A stretch of DNA of 64,000 nt from Streptomyces huiliensis (lineage in GTDB: Bacteria > Actinomycetota > Actinomycetes > Streptomycetales > Streptomycetaceae): assembly GCF_020037025.1 (NCBI RefSeq), contig NZ_JAIQLH010000031.1, positions 34,012-98,011 on the forward strand, written 5' to 3'. Below are positions 36,122 to 45,440 of the stretch, one piece after another; the stretch's first letter is position 1; every line of letters begins with the position of its first letter. Both the position numbers and the translations under genes were made by a program. The notes under the pieces were generated by a model that was given only the letters and a program-made list of their open reading frames with translations, made no database searches and had not been told where the DNA came from.

Positions 36122-36715
36122 TCAGGCGGCGTACGGGCGGGCGGCCCGGGCCTCGCGGAGCGAGACGGCCCACCAAGTGAGCTGGTCCAGCAGGACCTTC
36201 GCCGCCCCGGCCGCCCGCACGCCCGCCTCCTCGTCGAGGTGCCGGCCGGAGGCGTCGAACGCTCCCCACGGGTTGTGGAAGCTGACGGTCTCGCGGATGG
36301 TGACGGCGTGCAGCTCCGCCAGGACCTGCCGCAGGTGCTCGACCGCCCGCAGTCCGCCGGACAGCCCGCCGTAGGAGACGAACGCCACCGGCTTGGCCTG
36401 CCACGGGGTCGCGTGCCAGTCGATCAGCTCCTTCAGCGAGGCCGGGTAGCTGTGGTTGTACTCGGGCGTGACGATGACGAACGCGTCGGCCCGTTCGAGC
36501 CGTGGCGTCACCGCGTCCAGCAGCGCCGCGTCCTCCGGACCCGGCCGGGGGCCGAGCCGGGCCGGGAGCGGGTGCTCGGCGAGGTCGATCACGTCGACGT
36601 CGATGTCGTCCCGCTCGGCGAGGTGGGTGCCGAGCCAGCCGGTGACGGTCGGGGCGAAGCGGCCGTCGCGGGTGGAGGCGACGATGACGGCGAGGCGGTA
36701 AGGGGCGTGGGACAT
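36122..36715 (-). CDS. NADPH-dependent FMN reductase (paralog of the copy at 33.6 kb)
   Basis: A 197-residue flavodoxin-like reductase beginning YRLAVIVASTRDGRFAP, with the flavin motif VTPEYNHSYPASLKELIDW and SYGGLSGGLRAVEHLRQVL. It is clearly homologous to the other reductase in this window, implying local duplication and separate regulation. A MerR/SoxR-like 20-bp operator with a 19-bp-spaced promoter lies ~80 bp upstream, next to ten tandem 7-bp repeats. The HxlR regulator follows it. Confidence 0.88.
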   Translation of the reverse strand: MSHAPYRLAVIVASTRDGRFAPTVTGWLGTHLAERDDIDVDVIDLAEHPLPARLGPRPGPEDAALLDAVTPRLERADAFVIVTPEYNHSYPASLKELIDWHATPWQAKPVAFVSYGGLSGGLRAVEHLRQVLAELHAVTIRETVSFHNPWGAFDASGRHLDEEAGVRAAGAAKVLLDQLTWWAVSLREARAARPYAA

Positions 36716-36796
36716 GGCGGTTCCTCCGGGGAACGGCTACGGGTGGGGGTACGCCCGGTGCCGACGGCGCGGCGGGGCGACGAGGAAGAGCTTGAT

Positions 36797-36819
36797 ACCT
36801 CAACCTTGCTGGAGGTCAA
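36797..36819 (-). promoter_or_regulatory. MerR/SoxR-like operator-promoter upstream of FMN reductase
   Basis: On the minus strand TTGACC is followed by an imperfect inverted repeat, ACCTCCAGC-AAG-GTTGAGGT. The long spacer is characteristic of MerR-family promoters, including those bound by SoxR. It points toward the reductase gene. No MerR-family gene is in the window, so the regulator would act in trans. Confidence 0.5.
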
Positions 36820-36837
36820 GCGCTCCCCTCGGCCCGC

Positions 36838-36907
36838 ACGCCGCACGCCGCACGCCGCACGCCGCACGCCGCACGCCGCACGCCGCACGCCGCACGCCGC
36901 ACGCCGC
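36838..36907. repeat. Ten exact tandem copies of a 7-bp unit
   Basis: ACGCCGC is repeated ten times without interruption between the MerR-like promoter and the Eis-like gene end. As 7 is not a multiple of 3, it is unlikely to be coding, and copy number could vary by slippage. Confidence 0.9.
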
Positions 36908-36943
36908 CCTCCGTAAGAACGCGTCAGAACGCGACGGAACGCG

Positions 36944-38182
36944 TCAGAAAACGTCGGGACACCACGGCCGGAGCGGCGTCCGCAGCAGCAGGTCCGCCCG
37001 CGCGGCGGCCCCCGGCCGCTCCTCGGTGACGAGTCCGGCCGCCGCCAGCCGTACGGCCGACTCGTCGCCGAGGTACAGGGAGGCCAACGCGCCCGCCCCG
37101 AGCGTGAGATCGGCGTCCCGCGATGTGGTCGTACAGGCGGCGCCCTCCGGCCCGGCGTCCAGCAGGTACCGCCCGGCGGCGTACCCGTCCGGGTCGGTGA
37201 CCTCCAGGACGAGGGAGCCCTCGGCGGCGTACGTGCGCGCCGCCAGCAGCGCAGGCACGTCGAGCGGGCGCAGCCACAGGTGGTCCGCCTGGGACGTCAG
37301 CCGGGCGGCGCGCGGGTCCGGCAGCAGCAGCGGCAGGAGGTCGTCGGGGGCGCGGTCGCGGGTGGCGACGGCGGTGATCCAGTCGACGGAGAGCAGGAAG
37401 TGCCACAGGGCGCGCTCGGCGGCCGGGGAGACGGCGACGAGATCGCGCACGTTCGCCTTGTTCTCGGGCTGCATGGCGGTCCACTGCTCTTCGACGTCGT
37501 AGGTGAGCAGGCCGTCCACGCGCCCTTCCGGCGACCGGTACAGCACGTGGAACGGCTCCTTCCAGCCCATCGGGCTGGGGAGGTCGCCGGTGGCGAACCG
37601 CCACCAGCGCTCGGTGCGGTCGACCACGCCGTGGCGTGCGGCGCGCAGCCGTTCGTGCAGGCCGGGACCGTGTTCGCGGACGGTGGCGCCGTCCGCGAAG
37701 TCCACCCGCCCGCCGCAGGCCGGACCCGCGTACCGCCCGTCGAACCCGCTGCGCGCGATGTGCACCTCCCACCTGGTGGCGGTGGTGGCCGGGCCGAAGC
37801 CGAACCGCCCGTAGATCGGGTACTCGGCGGCGACCAGGGTGGCGGCGGCGTCCCCGCGCTCCTTGGCGGCGGCGAGGTCGCGCGCCATCATCCGGCTGAG
37901 CACACCGCGCCTGCGGTGGGTGGGGGAGACGGTGACGTTGGTGATCGCGTTCACCGCGAGCTGCGCGCCGCCGGGCGCCGTCAGCCGCTGCGGGTGGCTG
38001 CGGAACGTGGCGACACAGCGCCCGGCGTCGAACGCGCCTTGGGTGCGGGCGAGTTCCATGCCCGCCCCGCGCACCTCCACCTCTTCCTTGGTGGGCTCGG
38101 CGGGAACGAGGAAGCCGGTGCGCATCGCGGTGACCCAGGAGGTCAGGTCCGTGTCGTCGATGGTCCGTATGTCAAGTGCCAT
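36944..38182 (-). CDS. Eis-like GNAT acetyltransferase
   Basis: A 412-residue protein with the tripartite Eis architecture: an N-terminal GNAT domain with [15 protein letters not shown] as acetyl-CoA motif, a second GNAT-like half, and a C-terminal sterol-carrier-like domain ([20 protein letters not shown]). It ends in an Eis-type carboxyl terminus, PWCPDVF. Family members acetylate amines such as aminoglycosides or peptides; the substrate here is unknown. ATG 38182 matches the conserved start [12 protein letters not shown]. Confidence 0.88.
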   Translation of the reverse strand: MALDIRTIDDTDLTSWVTAMRTGFLVPAEPTKEEVEVRGAGMELARTQGAFDAGRCVATFRSHPQRLTAPGGAQLAVNAITNVTVSPTHRRRGVLSRMMARDLAAAKERGDAAATLVAAEYPIYGRFGFGPATTATRWEVHIARSGFDGRYAGPACGGRVDFADGATVREHGPGLHERLRAARHGVVDRTERWWRFATGDLPSPMGWKEPFHVLYRSPEGRVDGLLTYDVEEQWTAMQPENKANVRDLVAVSPAAERALWHFLLSVDWITAVATRDRAPDDLLPLLLPDPRAARLTSQADHLWLRPLDVPALLAARTYAAEGSLVLEVTDPDGYAAGRYLLDAGPEGAACTTTSRDADLTLGAGALASLYLGDESAVRLAAAGLVTEERPGAAARADLLLRTPLRPWCPDVF

Positions 38183-38239
38183 ACGGCGTACGGTAAGCGG
38201 CCGTTCCGGGGAGCGCCCCTGATTTTCGGGGCGCCCGAC

Positions 38240-38315
38240 GGCCTCGTCGACCGGCCTCGTCGATCGGCTTCGTCGACCGGCCTCGTCGACCGGCCTCGCC
38301 AACCGGCTCGTCGAC
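38240..38315. repeat. Six imperfect 13-bp tandem repeats
   Basis: Units of GGCCTCGTCGACC, some with one to three changes and the last shortened, lie between the asparaginase stop and the Eis-like gene. They overlap the probable promoter area of the Eis-like gene. Function unknown. Confidence 0.8.
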
Positions 38316-38317
38316 GC

Positions 38318-39310
38318 TCAGAACGCCGCGCGTATCTCCCCGACCCGCTCGCCGCCGCCCAGCAGCGGTGCGTCGGCGATCCGGGCCAGGACGGGCGCCT
38401 CGACGCCCATCAGCCCCAGCGCGCGGGCCAGCACCGGGCCCAGGGCCCGCAGCGAACCGTCGTCGATCTTGAAGGCCAGGGCGCGGCCGTCCGGAAGCGC
38501 CACCGCCTGGACCGCCTCGGCGCCCATCTTCGACAGCGCACCCGGCACCTCGCGCATCAGCCAGGTGTCGGGGCGGCGGGTGCCGGCCACGTACTCCGGG
38601 TGCGCGCGCATCGCGTCCGCCACCCGTCGTTCCGGCGTCCCCGGCTCGGCGAGCACGAAGTGGCGGAAGGCGCGGGCGAGGCCGGTGAGGGAGACGGCCA
38701 TCAGGGGTGCCCCGCAGCCGTCCGTGCCGACGTGCGCGACGCGCTCGCCGCTCGCCTCCTCGACGACGCGCAGGGCGAGCCGCTGGAGGGGGTGGTCGGG
38801 GTCCAGGTAGGACGTCACCGGCCAGCCGTTGGCGGCGGACGCGGCGATCATGGCGGCGTGCTTGCCGGAGCAGTTCATGGTGACCCGGTCCCTGACCTGC
38901 CCGGCGGCCAGGTACGCCTCCGCCTCGGCGGGGTCCAGCGGCAGGTCCGGCGGGGTCTGGAGATCGCCCTCGGCGAGCCCGAACTCGTCCAGCATGGTGC
39001 GGACCAGCTCCAGGTGGAACGCCTCGCCCGAATGGCTGGCCGCCGCGAGCGCCAGCCGCTCCCCGGAGAGGTCGAGACCGGCCCGGAGGACGGCCGCGGC
39101 CTGCATCGGCTTATTGGCGGACCGCGGGAAGACGGGCGCCGCGGGGTCGCCGAGCGCCAGCTCCACGCTGCCGTCCGCCGCCAGCACCACCAGCGAGCCG
39201 CGGTGGTGCCCCTCGACGAAGCCGGACCGGACGACCTCGGCGAGGACCGGACGGGTCGCGGCGTCGTCCGCCCGGGATATCGCGGGCAGGGAAGGGGTCG
39301 AGGTGCTCAT
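38318..39310 (-). CDS. L-asparaginase, Rhizobium etli type (Asparaginase_II family)
   Basis: A 330-residue hydrolase of the ReAV-like class, unrelated to E. coli AnsA/B. The Ser-Lys pair is in RSANKPMQ, the second active Ser in ASHSGE, and the Cys/Lys metal and active-site region in [10 protein letters not shown]. It converts asparagine to aspartate in the cytoplasm. It is downstream of rsiG on the same strand with a 39-bp gap. Confidence 0.88.
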   Translation of the reverse strand: MSTSTPSLPAISRADDAATRPVLAEVVRSGFVEGHHRGSLVVLAADGSVELALGDPAAPVFPRSANKPMQAAAVLRAGLDLSGERLALAAASHSGEAFHLELVRTMLDEFGLAEGDLQTPPDLPLDPAEAEAYLAAGQVRDRVTMNCSGKHAAMIAASAANGWPVTSYLDPDHPLQRLALRVVEEASGERVAHVGTDGCGAPLMAVSLTGLARAFRHFVLAEPGTPERRVADAMRAHPEYVAGTRRPDTWLMREVPGALSKMGAEAVQAVALPDGRALAFKIDDGSLRALGPVLARALGLMGVEAPVLARIADAPLLGGGERVGEIRAAF

Positions 39311-39349
39311 GGGCCGGGCCTTCCGGGGGCGGGGACCGCCCCCGGGATG

Positions 39350-39991
39350 TCACGGGAGCAGGTCGTCTACTTGCGCTTCTCCTTCACGGTACCTGCGCGC
39401 GATCTCCGCACCGCAATCGTCCGCCGTCCGCTGGAGCTGCCGGCGCCGCTCGGAGACGTGCCGCTCGTACGCCGCGAGCCGGGCCAGGCCCGCCCGCAGC
39501 TCGGCGTCCGTACGGGCGCCCAGGTCCGACAGGCCGACCTCGCCCAGCATGTCCTCGGCCAGCCGCCGGTACTCCTCGGCGTGCGGCGTGCCCAGCGTCA
39601 CGTGGCGGGCGGAGGAGCGGTGGGCGGACGGATCGTCCGTGAGGATCTCGGACAGCCGGTCCACCAGCAGCCGGCGGTCGGCCGACGGGGTGGCGGACGC
39701 CGCCCGGCGCTCCAGCTCGGCCCGGAGGATGTCGATGCGGCCCTGGAGCAGCCGCCGCACGTAGCTGAGGTCGGCCTCCTCCCGCCGGGCCTCCTTGCGC
39801 ACCGCCCGCAGCTCCGTGAGCCGCAGCTCGCCGAGCTGCCGCACGGGAACGTCCGCGAGCCGCCCCGACCGCTGGCTCGGCGGCCTCGCGTGCAGACTGT
39901 CCACGGCGTCCCCGGCTTCCGATGCCTTCGCCCTGAGCGTTTCGAGCGTCTTTTCGGCTGTCTTGAGGTGGTCCTCGATCGGTGTGGTCAT
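39350..39991 (-). CDS. rsiG: RsiG anti-sigma factor for WhiG (c-di-GMP-binding)
   Basis: A 213-residue helical protein. It carries two exact copies of the RsiG c-di-GMP-binding signature E-x3-S-x2-R-x3-Q-x3-[17 protein letters not shown] and [16 protein letters not shown]. In Streptomyces, RsiG bound to c-di-GMP sequesters the sporulation sigma factor WhiG. Falling c-di-GMP releases the sigma factor and allows spore formation. ATG 39991 is the first sensible start; a longer upstream reading runs antisense to dtd. Finding both motifs intact makes the identification firm. Confidence 0.93.
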   Translation of the reverse strand: MTTPIEDHLKTAEKTLETLRAKASEAGDAVDSLHARPPSQRSGRLADVPVRQLGELRLTELRAVRKEARREEADLSYVRRLLQGRIDILRAELERRAASATPSADRRLLVDRLSEILTDDPSAHRSSARHVTLGTPHAEEYRRLAEDMLGEVGLSDLGARTDAELRAGLARLAAYERHVSERRRQLQRTADDCGAEIARRYREGEAQVDDLLP

Positions 39992-40138
39992 GCGGCTCCG
40001 TCCCCTCGCGCCGGGTGCGTACGGAACGCTGTGCCCGCATATCGCACCGCCTGCACGCATCGTGCCACTGTGCCCCGCCCGGCCGCAGGCCGTCTCCACC
40101 CGAACGGCCCTGAACGGGCACCCGGCATCATGGACGGC

Positions 40139-40564
40139 ATGCGAGCCGTGGTGCAGAGGGTGAACGGGGCGTCCGTCGTCGTGGACGGCCGGACGGTCGG
40201 CGAGATCGTGGGCGAGGGGCTGTGCGTGCTGGTCGGGGTGACCCACGACGACACCCCCGAGAAGGCGGCCCAGCTCGCCCGCAAGCTGTGGTCCGTCCGG
40301 ATCCTCGCCGACGAGAAGTCCTGCTCCGACGTGGGCGCGCCGCTGCTCGTGATCTCCCAGTTCACGCTTTACGGTGACGCGCGGAAGGGGCGGCGGCCTA
40401 CGTGGAACGCGGCCGCTCCTGGCCGCGTGGCCGAGCCCTTGGTGGATGAGGTGGTGGCTCGGTTGCGGGAGCTCGGGGCTCGGGTCGAGACCGGGGTGTT
40501 CGGTGCGGACATGAAGGTGTCGTTGACGAACGACGGGCCGTTCACGGTGCTGCTGGAGGTGTGA
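40139..40564 (+). CDS. dtd: D-aminoacyl-tRNA deacylase
   Basis: A 141-residue protein, the normal Dtd length, beginning [13 protein letters not shown]. The family's two signature motifs are present: SQFTLYGD, with the active-site Ser-Gln region, and the C-terminal LTNDGPFT that holds the cross-subunit Gly-Pro-like loop (here GP). It hydrolyses D-amino acids from tRNA, preventing misincorporation. Divergent from rsiG. Confidence 0.95.
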   Translation: MRAVVQRVNGASVVVDGRTVGEIVGEGLCVLVGVTHDDTPEKAAQLARKLWSVRILADEKSCSDVGAPLLVISQFTLYGDARKGRRPTWNAAAPGRVAEPLVDEVVARLRELGARVETGVFGADMKVSLTNDGPFTVLLEV

Positions 40565-40757
40565 GGGGGGAGGCCCCAAACCCGCCCCTTCGCCGTTTCC
40601 TGGGGCTGCGCCCCAGACCCCCTGATCGCGCCTGCGGCGCTCGTCCTCAAACGCCGGACGGGCTGGATCAGCCTGGTCCCGGGGGGTGCGGGGGCTTTGC
40701 CCCGCAAGAAACGGTGAAATGGGGGTGCCCCCTCTGGGGGAGGGACCGGGGCATCCC
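40565..40757. repeat. Recurring G-rich intergenic repeat, copy 2
   Basis: After the dtd stop come CCTGGGGCTGCGCCCCAG (strong hairpin), GTCCTCAAACGCCGGACGG, GGGGGTGCGGGGGCT and CAAGAAACGGTGAAA. It is shared with the copies at 29.6, 48.7 and 55.5 kb and lies between convergent genes. The hairpin would terminate dtd and ygfZ transcripts. Confidence 0.65.
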
Positions 40758-41738
40758 CTACGGCTCGACCACGACCTCCTGCGCCGCCGCCGTCCCCTCG
40801 CCCACGATCAACCCCGCGTCCACGGGAACGTTCCGCTTCACGAGCGCGAGCGCGATCGGCCCGAGCTCGTAATGCCTCACAGCGGTGGTCACGAACCCGA
40901 GCTGCCGCCCCCCGACCCCGTCGGAAGCGAGCCGCACCGGGGCCCCGTGTCCGGGCAGATGGACCTCGCTGCCGTCCAGGTGCAGGAAGACGAGCCGACG
41001 CGGCGGCTTGCCCAGGTTCTGGACGCGGGCGACGGTCTCCTGGCCCCGGTAGCACCCCTTCTGCAGATGCACAGCCGTCCCGATGAGCCCGAGCTCATGA
41101 GGAATCGTCCGGTGGTCCGTCTCCAGACCGAGCCGAGGCCGGTGCGCCTCGACGCGCAGCGCCTCGTGGGCGAGGACGCCCGCCGCGGGGCCGTGCTCGG
41201 CCGCGAAGGATTCCAGCCGCTCGCGCGGCAGGAACAGGTCGCGCCCGTGCGGCGTCTCGCGGACCACGACGTCGTCGGGGACCTCGGCGATGGAGCCGGC
41301 CGGCAGGTGGACGACGGCGATGTCGTCGGTGCGGTCGGCGACCTCGACCCGGTAGAAGAACTTCATGCTCTCCAGGTAGGCGATCAGCGCCTCCTGGGTG
41401 CCGGGTTCCACGTGTGCCCAGACCGTCGTGCCGTCGTCGACGAGGGAGAGGGCGTGTTCGATGTGGCCGTTGGCGGTGAGGATCAGCGCCTCGGTGGCCT
41501 GCCCGGGCGGCAGTTCGGTGAGGTGCTGGGTGAGGAGCAGGTGCAGCCAGCTCAGCCGGTCGTCGCCGGAGACGGCGACCACGCCCCGGTGGGAGAGGTC
41601 GACGAAGCCGGATCCGTCGGCGAGCGCGCGCTGCTCGCGGAACGGGTCGCCGTAGTGCGCGGCGACGCCTTCGTCCGGGCCCTCGGCGGGGACGGCGCCG
41701 GGCAGCGACAGCAGAGGGCTCTTCGATTGACGCAGCAT
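40758..41738 (-). CDS. ygfZ: Folate-binding protein YgfZ/CAF17 family
   Basis: A 326-residue GcvT-like protein with the diagnostic motif KGCYRGQETVAR. It uses tetrahydrofolate to support iron-sulfur cluster enzymes. The N-terminus (HYGDPFREQRAL, DLSHRGVVAVSG) is typical. It is 53 bp downstream of nur on the same strand and is probably co-transcribed with it. The last residues are conserved; nothing unusual was seen. Confidence 0.9.
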   Translation of the reverse strand: MLRQSKSPLLSLPGAVPAEGPDEGVAAHYGDPFREQRALADGSGFVDLSHRGVVAVSGDDRLSWLHLLLTQHLTELPPGQATEALILTANGHIEHALSLVDDGTTVWAHVEPGTQEALIAYLESMKFFYRVEVADRTDDIAVVHLPAGSIAEVPDDVVVRETPHGRDLFLPRERLESFAAEHGPAAGVLAHEALRVEAHRPRLGLETDHRTIPHELGLIGTAVHLQKGCYRGQETVARVQNLGKPPRRLVFLHLDGSEVHLPGHGAPVRLASDGVGGRQLGFVTTAVRHYELGPIALALVKRNVPVDAGLIVGEGTAAAQEVVVEP

Positions 41739-41791
41739 GCGCCCAGCCTACGACCCGCGCGGGCGGGGACCGATGCCCCGTACGGCCCGGC

Positions 41792-42244
41792 CTACGACCC
41801 GGCCGGGGGCTTGCCCGCGGGCGGGTCGCCTGCGGAACAGGAGCCGCACCGGCCGAAGATCGCGAAGTGCTTCATGTCGGTGTCGAAGCCGAACTCCGCG
41901 CGCAGCCGCTCGGTGAACTCGGCGGCCACCGACAGGTTCGCCTCGATCACTCCGGTGCAGTCCCGGCAGACCAGGTGTATGTGGTCGTGCCGGTCCGCGA
42001 GGTGGTATGTGGGGGCGCCGTGGCCGAGGTGGGCGTGGCTGACGAGGCCGAGCTCCTCCAGGAGCTCCAGCGTCCGGTAGACGGTGGAGATGTTGATGCC
42101 GCCGGCCGTCTTGCGGACCTCGGTGAGGATGTCGTCCGGCGTCGCGTGCTCCAGCCGGTCCACCGCTTCCAGCACCAGCTGGCGCTGGGGCGTCAGCCGG
42201 TAGCCGCGCTTACGGAGATCGCTCTGCCAGTCGGTGTCCACCAC
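41792..42244 (-). CDS. nur: Nur, nickel-responsive Fur-family repressor
   Basis: A 150-residue Fur-family protein. As I recall them from S. coelicolor Nur, the metal ligands are H33, H70, H72, H86, H88, H90 and H126. All seven histidines are present here at exactly those numbers. The HTH (INISTVYRTLELLEELG) and the structural CxxC pairs at C93/C96 and C133/C136 are also present. Nur represses nickel uptake and the Fe-SOD gene sodF when nickel is available. It lies between a cobalamin-type importer and ygfZ, all on one strand. Confidence 0.92.
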   Translation of the reverse strand: MVDTDWQSDLRKRGYRLTPQRQLVLEAVDRLEHATPDDILTEVRKTAGGINISTVYRTLELLEELGLVSHAHLGHGAPTYHLADRHDHIHLVCRDCTGVIEANLSVAAEFTERLRAEFGFDTDMKHFAIFGRCGSCSAGDPPAGKPPAGS

Positions 42245-42293
42245 GCCTCCAGTCTAGGCGGGCTCAGCCCACCCGGACCCCTTCCCGGACCTC

Positions 42294-43334
42294 TTACCGG
42301 TTCCCTTCCCGGACCCCCTTCAGGTATCCGGCCAGGGCCGCGACGGCGTCCGGGTTGCGCGGGCTCTCCACGAGGTCCACATAGTCGAGGACGAAGATCC
42401 GCTTGTTCTTCACGGCGGGGACGTCGGCCAGCGGCGGGTAGGAGAGCAGGAACTTCCGCTTCTCCTCGGCGGTGACGTCGCCGTAGTTGTTGACGACGAT
42501 GACGTCCGGCTGCCGGTCCACCACCGTCTCCCAGCCGACCGTCGTCCAGGTGTCCTTCAGGTCGCTCATCACGTGATCGCCGCCGGCCTTGGTGATGATG
42601 TCGTGCGGCCCGCCGAAGGCGCCCGAGGTCACCGGCTTGTCGCGGCCGTCGTCGTAGAGGAAGACCTTGGGCCGCTTGCCGTCGGCGGGGATCGCGGCCT
42701 GCGCGTCCGCGACCTTCTTCTTGAACCCGGCGACGAGCTTCGCCGCCCGGTCCTCGACGTCGAAGATCTTCCCCAGGGTGGTGAGGTCGGTGTAGAGCGC
42801 CTCCAGCGGCGGCATCACGCCCCGCTCCTTGCCGCTGCCGCTGCGGCAGGACTCGGTGAGCACGTACGAGCCGATGCCCAGCTTCTTCAGCGCGGCGGGC
42901 GTGAAGCCGTCGCCCTCGCCGAAGCCGTAGTTCCAGCCGGCGAAGACGAGGTCGGCCTTGGCGTCGAGGACCATCTCCTTGTTGATCTGCTTCGTGGACA
43001 GCCGCTTGACCTTGTCGTAGCCGTCCTTCCAGGGGATGTCGTCCCTGCGGCTGGTCTTGTAGTCGGGCGCCACGTAGCCGGCCATGTGGTCCTCCAGGCC
43101 GAGGGCGAACATGATCTCCGCGATGCCCACGTCGTTGGTCACCACCCGGCGCGGCGCCTTGTCGTACACCGTCTTCACACCGCAGTTCTCGATGGTGACG
43201 GGGTAGTGGCCGGACGCCGAGGGCTTCTTCGCGTCGTCGGTCTTCGGATCCTCGTCCACCTGGGCGCCACAGCCGGCGAGGGCGAGGGCTGCGGTCAGGC
43301 AGACGAGGACGCGGGCAGTACGCATGGCTCGCAT
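42294..43334 (-). CDS. btuF: Cobalamin-type ABC transporter substrate-binding lipoprotein
   Basis: A ~346-residue lipoprotein with signal peptide VLVCLTAALALAGC, where Cys is the lipidation site. A class III periplasmic-binding fold follows (RRVVTNDVGIAEIMFALGL, VVNNYGDVTAEEKRKFLL). Such proteins bind corrinoids or siderophores. The operon has a cobalamin riboswitch, so vitamin B12 or a related corrinoid is the probable ligand. ATG 43334 has AGGAG seven bases upstream; longer readings are shadows of the ATPase gene. It follows the ATPase gene by 23 bp. Confidence 0.85.
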   Translation of the reverse strand: MRAMRTARVLVCLTAALALAGCGAQVDEDPKTDDAKKPSASGHYPVTIENCGVKTVYDKAPRRVVTNDVGIAEIMFALGLEDHMAGYVAPDYKTSRRDDIPWKDGYDKVKRLSTKQINKEMVLDAKADLVFAGWNYGFGEGDGFTPAALKKLGIGSYVLTESCRSGSGKERGVMPPLEALYTDLTTLGKIFDVEDRAAKLVAGFKKKVADAQAAIPADGKRPKVFLYDDGRDKPVTSGAFGGPHDIITKAGGDHVMSDLKDTWTTVGWETVVDRQPDVIVVNNYGDVTAEEKRKFLLSYPPLADVPAVKNKRIFVLDYVDLVESPRNPDAVAALAGYLKGVREGNR

Positions 43335-43357
43335 GGCGGGGCTCCTGAGGAAGGGGA

Positions 43358-44128
43358 TCACCGGGGCAGGCGGTCGAAGAGGAGTTGCGGGACACCGGAC
43401 ACCGGGTGGGGCACCCGGTGCGCCCGGACGCCGAAGACGTCGGCCAGCAGCCCGGCCGTCAGCACCTCGTCCGGCGGCCCGGAGGCGACGAGCCGTCCGC
43501 CGTGGACGACGTACAGGACGTCGCAGTGGGTCGCGGCGAGGTTGAGGTCGTGCAGTGCGGCGAGCACGGTGAGCCCGGAGTCCCGTACCAGCGCGAGGAC
43601 TTCGAGCTGCTGGCTGATGTCCAGGTGGTTGGTCGGCTCGTCCAGGACGAGCACCTTCGGCCGCTGGGCCAGGGCGCGCGCGATCAGGACGCGCTGCTTC
43701 TCGCCGCCGGAGAGGGTCAGGAAGCCGCGGTCCGTGAGGTGCCCGGCGCCGACCTGCTCCAGGGCCGCCGCGCAGACGTCGGTGTCCTCGCGGGAGGTGC
43801 GGCCGGCCGCCCGCTGGTGCGGCAGCCGGCCCATCGCGACGACCTCGGCGACCGTGAAGTCGAACTCGCCGCCCGACTCCTGCGGCAGCGCCGCCAGCCG
43901 CCGGGCGCCCTCGCGGGCGGTGAGCCCGTGCAGGTCGTCGCCGTCCAGCAGCACCCGGCCGTACGTCGGCCGCAGCGCGCGGTATACGCACCGCAGCAGC
44001 GTCGACTTCCCGCTGCCGTTGGGGCCGACGACGCCCACGAACTGCCCGCTCTCGGCCCGCAGTTCCACGTCCCGGACCAGCCGGGCGCCGGCCACCTCGA
44101 CCGACAGGTCCTCGATGTCGACCCGCAT
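43358..44128 (-). CDS. btuD: Cobalamin-type ABC transporter ATP-binding protein
   Basis: A 256-residue FecCD-type importer ATPase with all motifs: Walker A VGPNGSGKST, Q-loop LPQES, signature LSGGEKQR, Walker B VLVLDEPTNHLD and switch His in ALHDLNL. Its ATG overlaps the permease stop by one base (TGATG), giving translational coupling. With the permease and lipoprotein it forms a complete BtuCDF-like importer. Confidence 0.9.
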   Translation of the reverse strand: MRVDIEDLSVEVAGARLVRDVELRAESGQFVGVVGPNGSGKSTLLRCVYRALRPTYGRVLLDGDDLHGLTAREGARRLAALPQESGGEFDFTVAEVVAMGRLPHQRAAGRTSREDTDVCAAALEQVGAGHLTDRGFLTLSGGEKQRVLIARALAQRPKVLVLDEPTNHLDISQQLEVLALVRDSGLTVLAALHDLNLAATHCDVLYVVHGGRLVASGPPDEVLTAGLLADVFGVRAHRVPHPVSGVPQLLFDRLPR

Positions 44129-45213
44129 CAGGCCCCTCCGAAGGTGTAGCCGCGCCGGCGCATCAGCAGGATGAAGCAGGGCACGCCGATCAGCGCCGTG
44201 ATCACGCCGACGGGCAGTTCGACGGGTGCGAGCAGCAGCCGCGAGACGACGTCCACCCACACCAGCAGCACCGCGCCCAGCAGCGGCGCGACCGCGAGGA
44301 CGCGGCGGTGGTCGGCGCCGACCAGCATCCGGGTGGCGTGCGGGACCATCAGCCCGACGAAGCCGATGGCGCCGCTGACGGCCACCACGGCACCGGTGAC
44401 GGCCGCCACCACGACGAAGAGGACGCGGCGCCGCCGCTCGGGGTCGACGCCGAGCGCGGACGACGTCTCGTCGCCCATGGCCAGGACGTTCAGGCCGCGC
44501 GCCGACCACAGCAGGTAGCCCAGGCCCAGCAGCACGGCGCCGGCGGCGATCGGCACGGACTGCCAGCTGGCCCCGCCCAGACTGCCGAGCAGCCACATCA
44601 TCGCCGAGCGGGCGGCGTCGCCGCGGTCCGCGCTGAAGACCATCAGCGTGGTGATCGCGGAGAAGCCGTAGTACATGGCCGTCCCGACCAGCACCAGCCG
44701 CAGCGGCGTCAGCCCGTGCCCGGTGCCGCGGGCCGCCGCGTAGACCAGGGCCATGGAGGCGAGCGCGGAGAGGAACGCGGCGCTGGACAGCGCCCAGACG
44801 CCGAGCGAGCCGAGCACGCCGAAGAGGAGCACCGCGTTGGCGCCGACGGCGGCGCCGGAGGAGATGCCGAGCACGAAGGGGTCGGCGAGGGCGTTGCGGA
44901 CCAGCGCCTGGGTGGCCACACCGACGGCGGCGAGCCCGGCGCCGACCACGGCCGCCAGCAGGGCGCGCGGGAAGCGCAGCTCCCAGACGATGGTGTAGGC
45001 GGAGACCTCGTCCGCCTCGATGCGGCCGCCGGTCAGGCCGGCGCCCAGGTAGCGCAGCACCCGGCCCCAGCCGATGCCGGAGGAGCCGAGGGCGACGCAG
45101 CAGAGCAGGGAGCCGAGCAGGGCGACGGCCAGCCCGGCGAGCAGGGGTGGCAGCGGGATCCGCCGTGCCGGTGCGGTGGTGCTGCCGGGCGGGGCGTGAG
45201 CGGTGGTCGCCAA
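44128..45213 (-). CDS. btuC: Cobalamin-type ABC transporter permease (FecCD/BtuC)
   Basis: A 361-residue permease with about ten membrane helices. It has the family pattern GVATQALVRNALADPFVLGISSGAA near the N-third and ISGAIGFVGLMVPHATRMLVG-like residues near the C-terminus (read as AVSGAIGFVGLMVPHATRML). First gene of the importer operon; the untranslated leader upstream carries a cobalamin riboswitch. Confidence 0.9.
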   Translation of the reverse strand: MATTAHAPPGSTTAPARRIPLPPLLAGLAVALLGSLLCCVALGSSGIGWGRVLRYLGAGLTGGRIEADEVSAYTIVWELRFPRALLAAVVGAGLAAVGVATQALVRNALADPFVLGISSGAAVGANAVLLFGVLGSLGVWALSSAAFLSALASMALVYAAARGTGHGLTPLRLVLVGTAMYYGFSAITTLMVFSADRGDAARSAMMWLLGSLGGASWQSVPIAAGAVLLGLGYLLWSARGLNVLAMGDETSSALGVDPERRRRVLFVVVAAVTGAVVAVSGAIGFVGLMVPHATRMLVGADHRRVLAVAPLLGAVLLVWVDVVSRLLLAPVELPVGVITALIGVPCFILLMRRRGYTFGGA

Positions 45214-45440
45214 GGGGGACGCCTTCGGCTCGGGCCGTGGGCCCGGGCACGCGTGCCCGTAGGAGCCCCGCCGCGCCGCGGGGGCCTCCCCTCGCAGACC
45301 ACGGCGAGTTGTCAGGAGCTGACACCGCCGCGGGTGATCGGGCTCGCGGAGGACTTCTCGGTCCTCCGCCTACCGTTGCGGGTCAGCGCCGGACTTCGAC
45401 CGGACTTCCCCCGCGGGGCGCTTTGTGCGACAGCCGAGGG
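45214..45440 (-). promoter_or_regulatory. Cobalamin riboswitch in the leader of the ABC importer operon
   Basis: Read on the minus strand, the leader contains GAAGTCCGG, GAAGTCCGGCGCTGACCCG and CCGCAACGGT. A GGAGGAC/GTCCTCC stem-loop and CGAGCCCGATCACCCGC follow. These match the conserved order of the B12 box region of cobalamin riboswitches. Conserved bases lie at about 45318-45420; exact ends are uncertain. A GC-rich stem further down could sequester the start or terminate transcription when cobalamin is bound. Confidence 0.85.
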
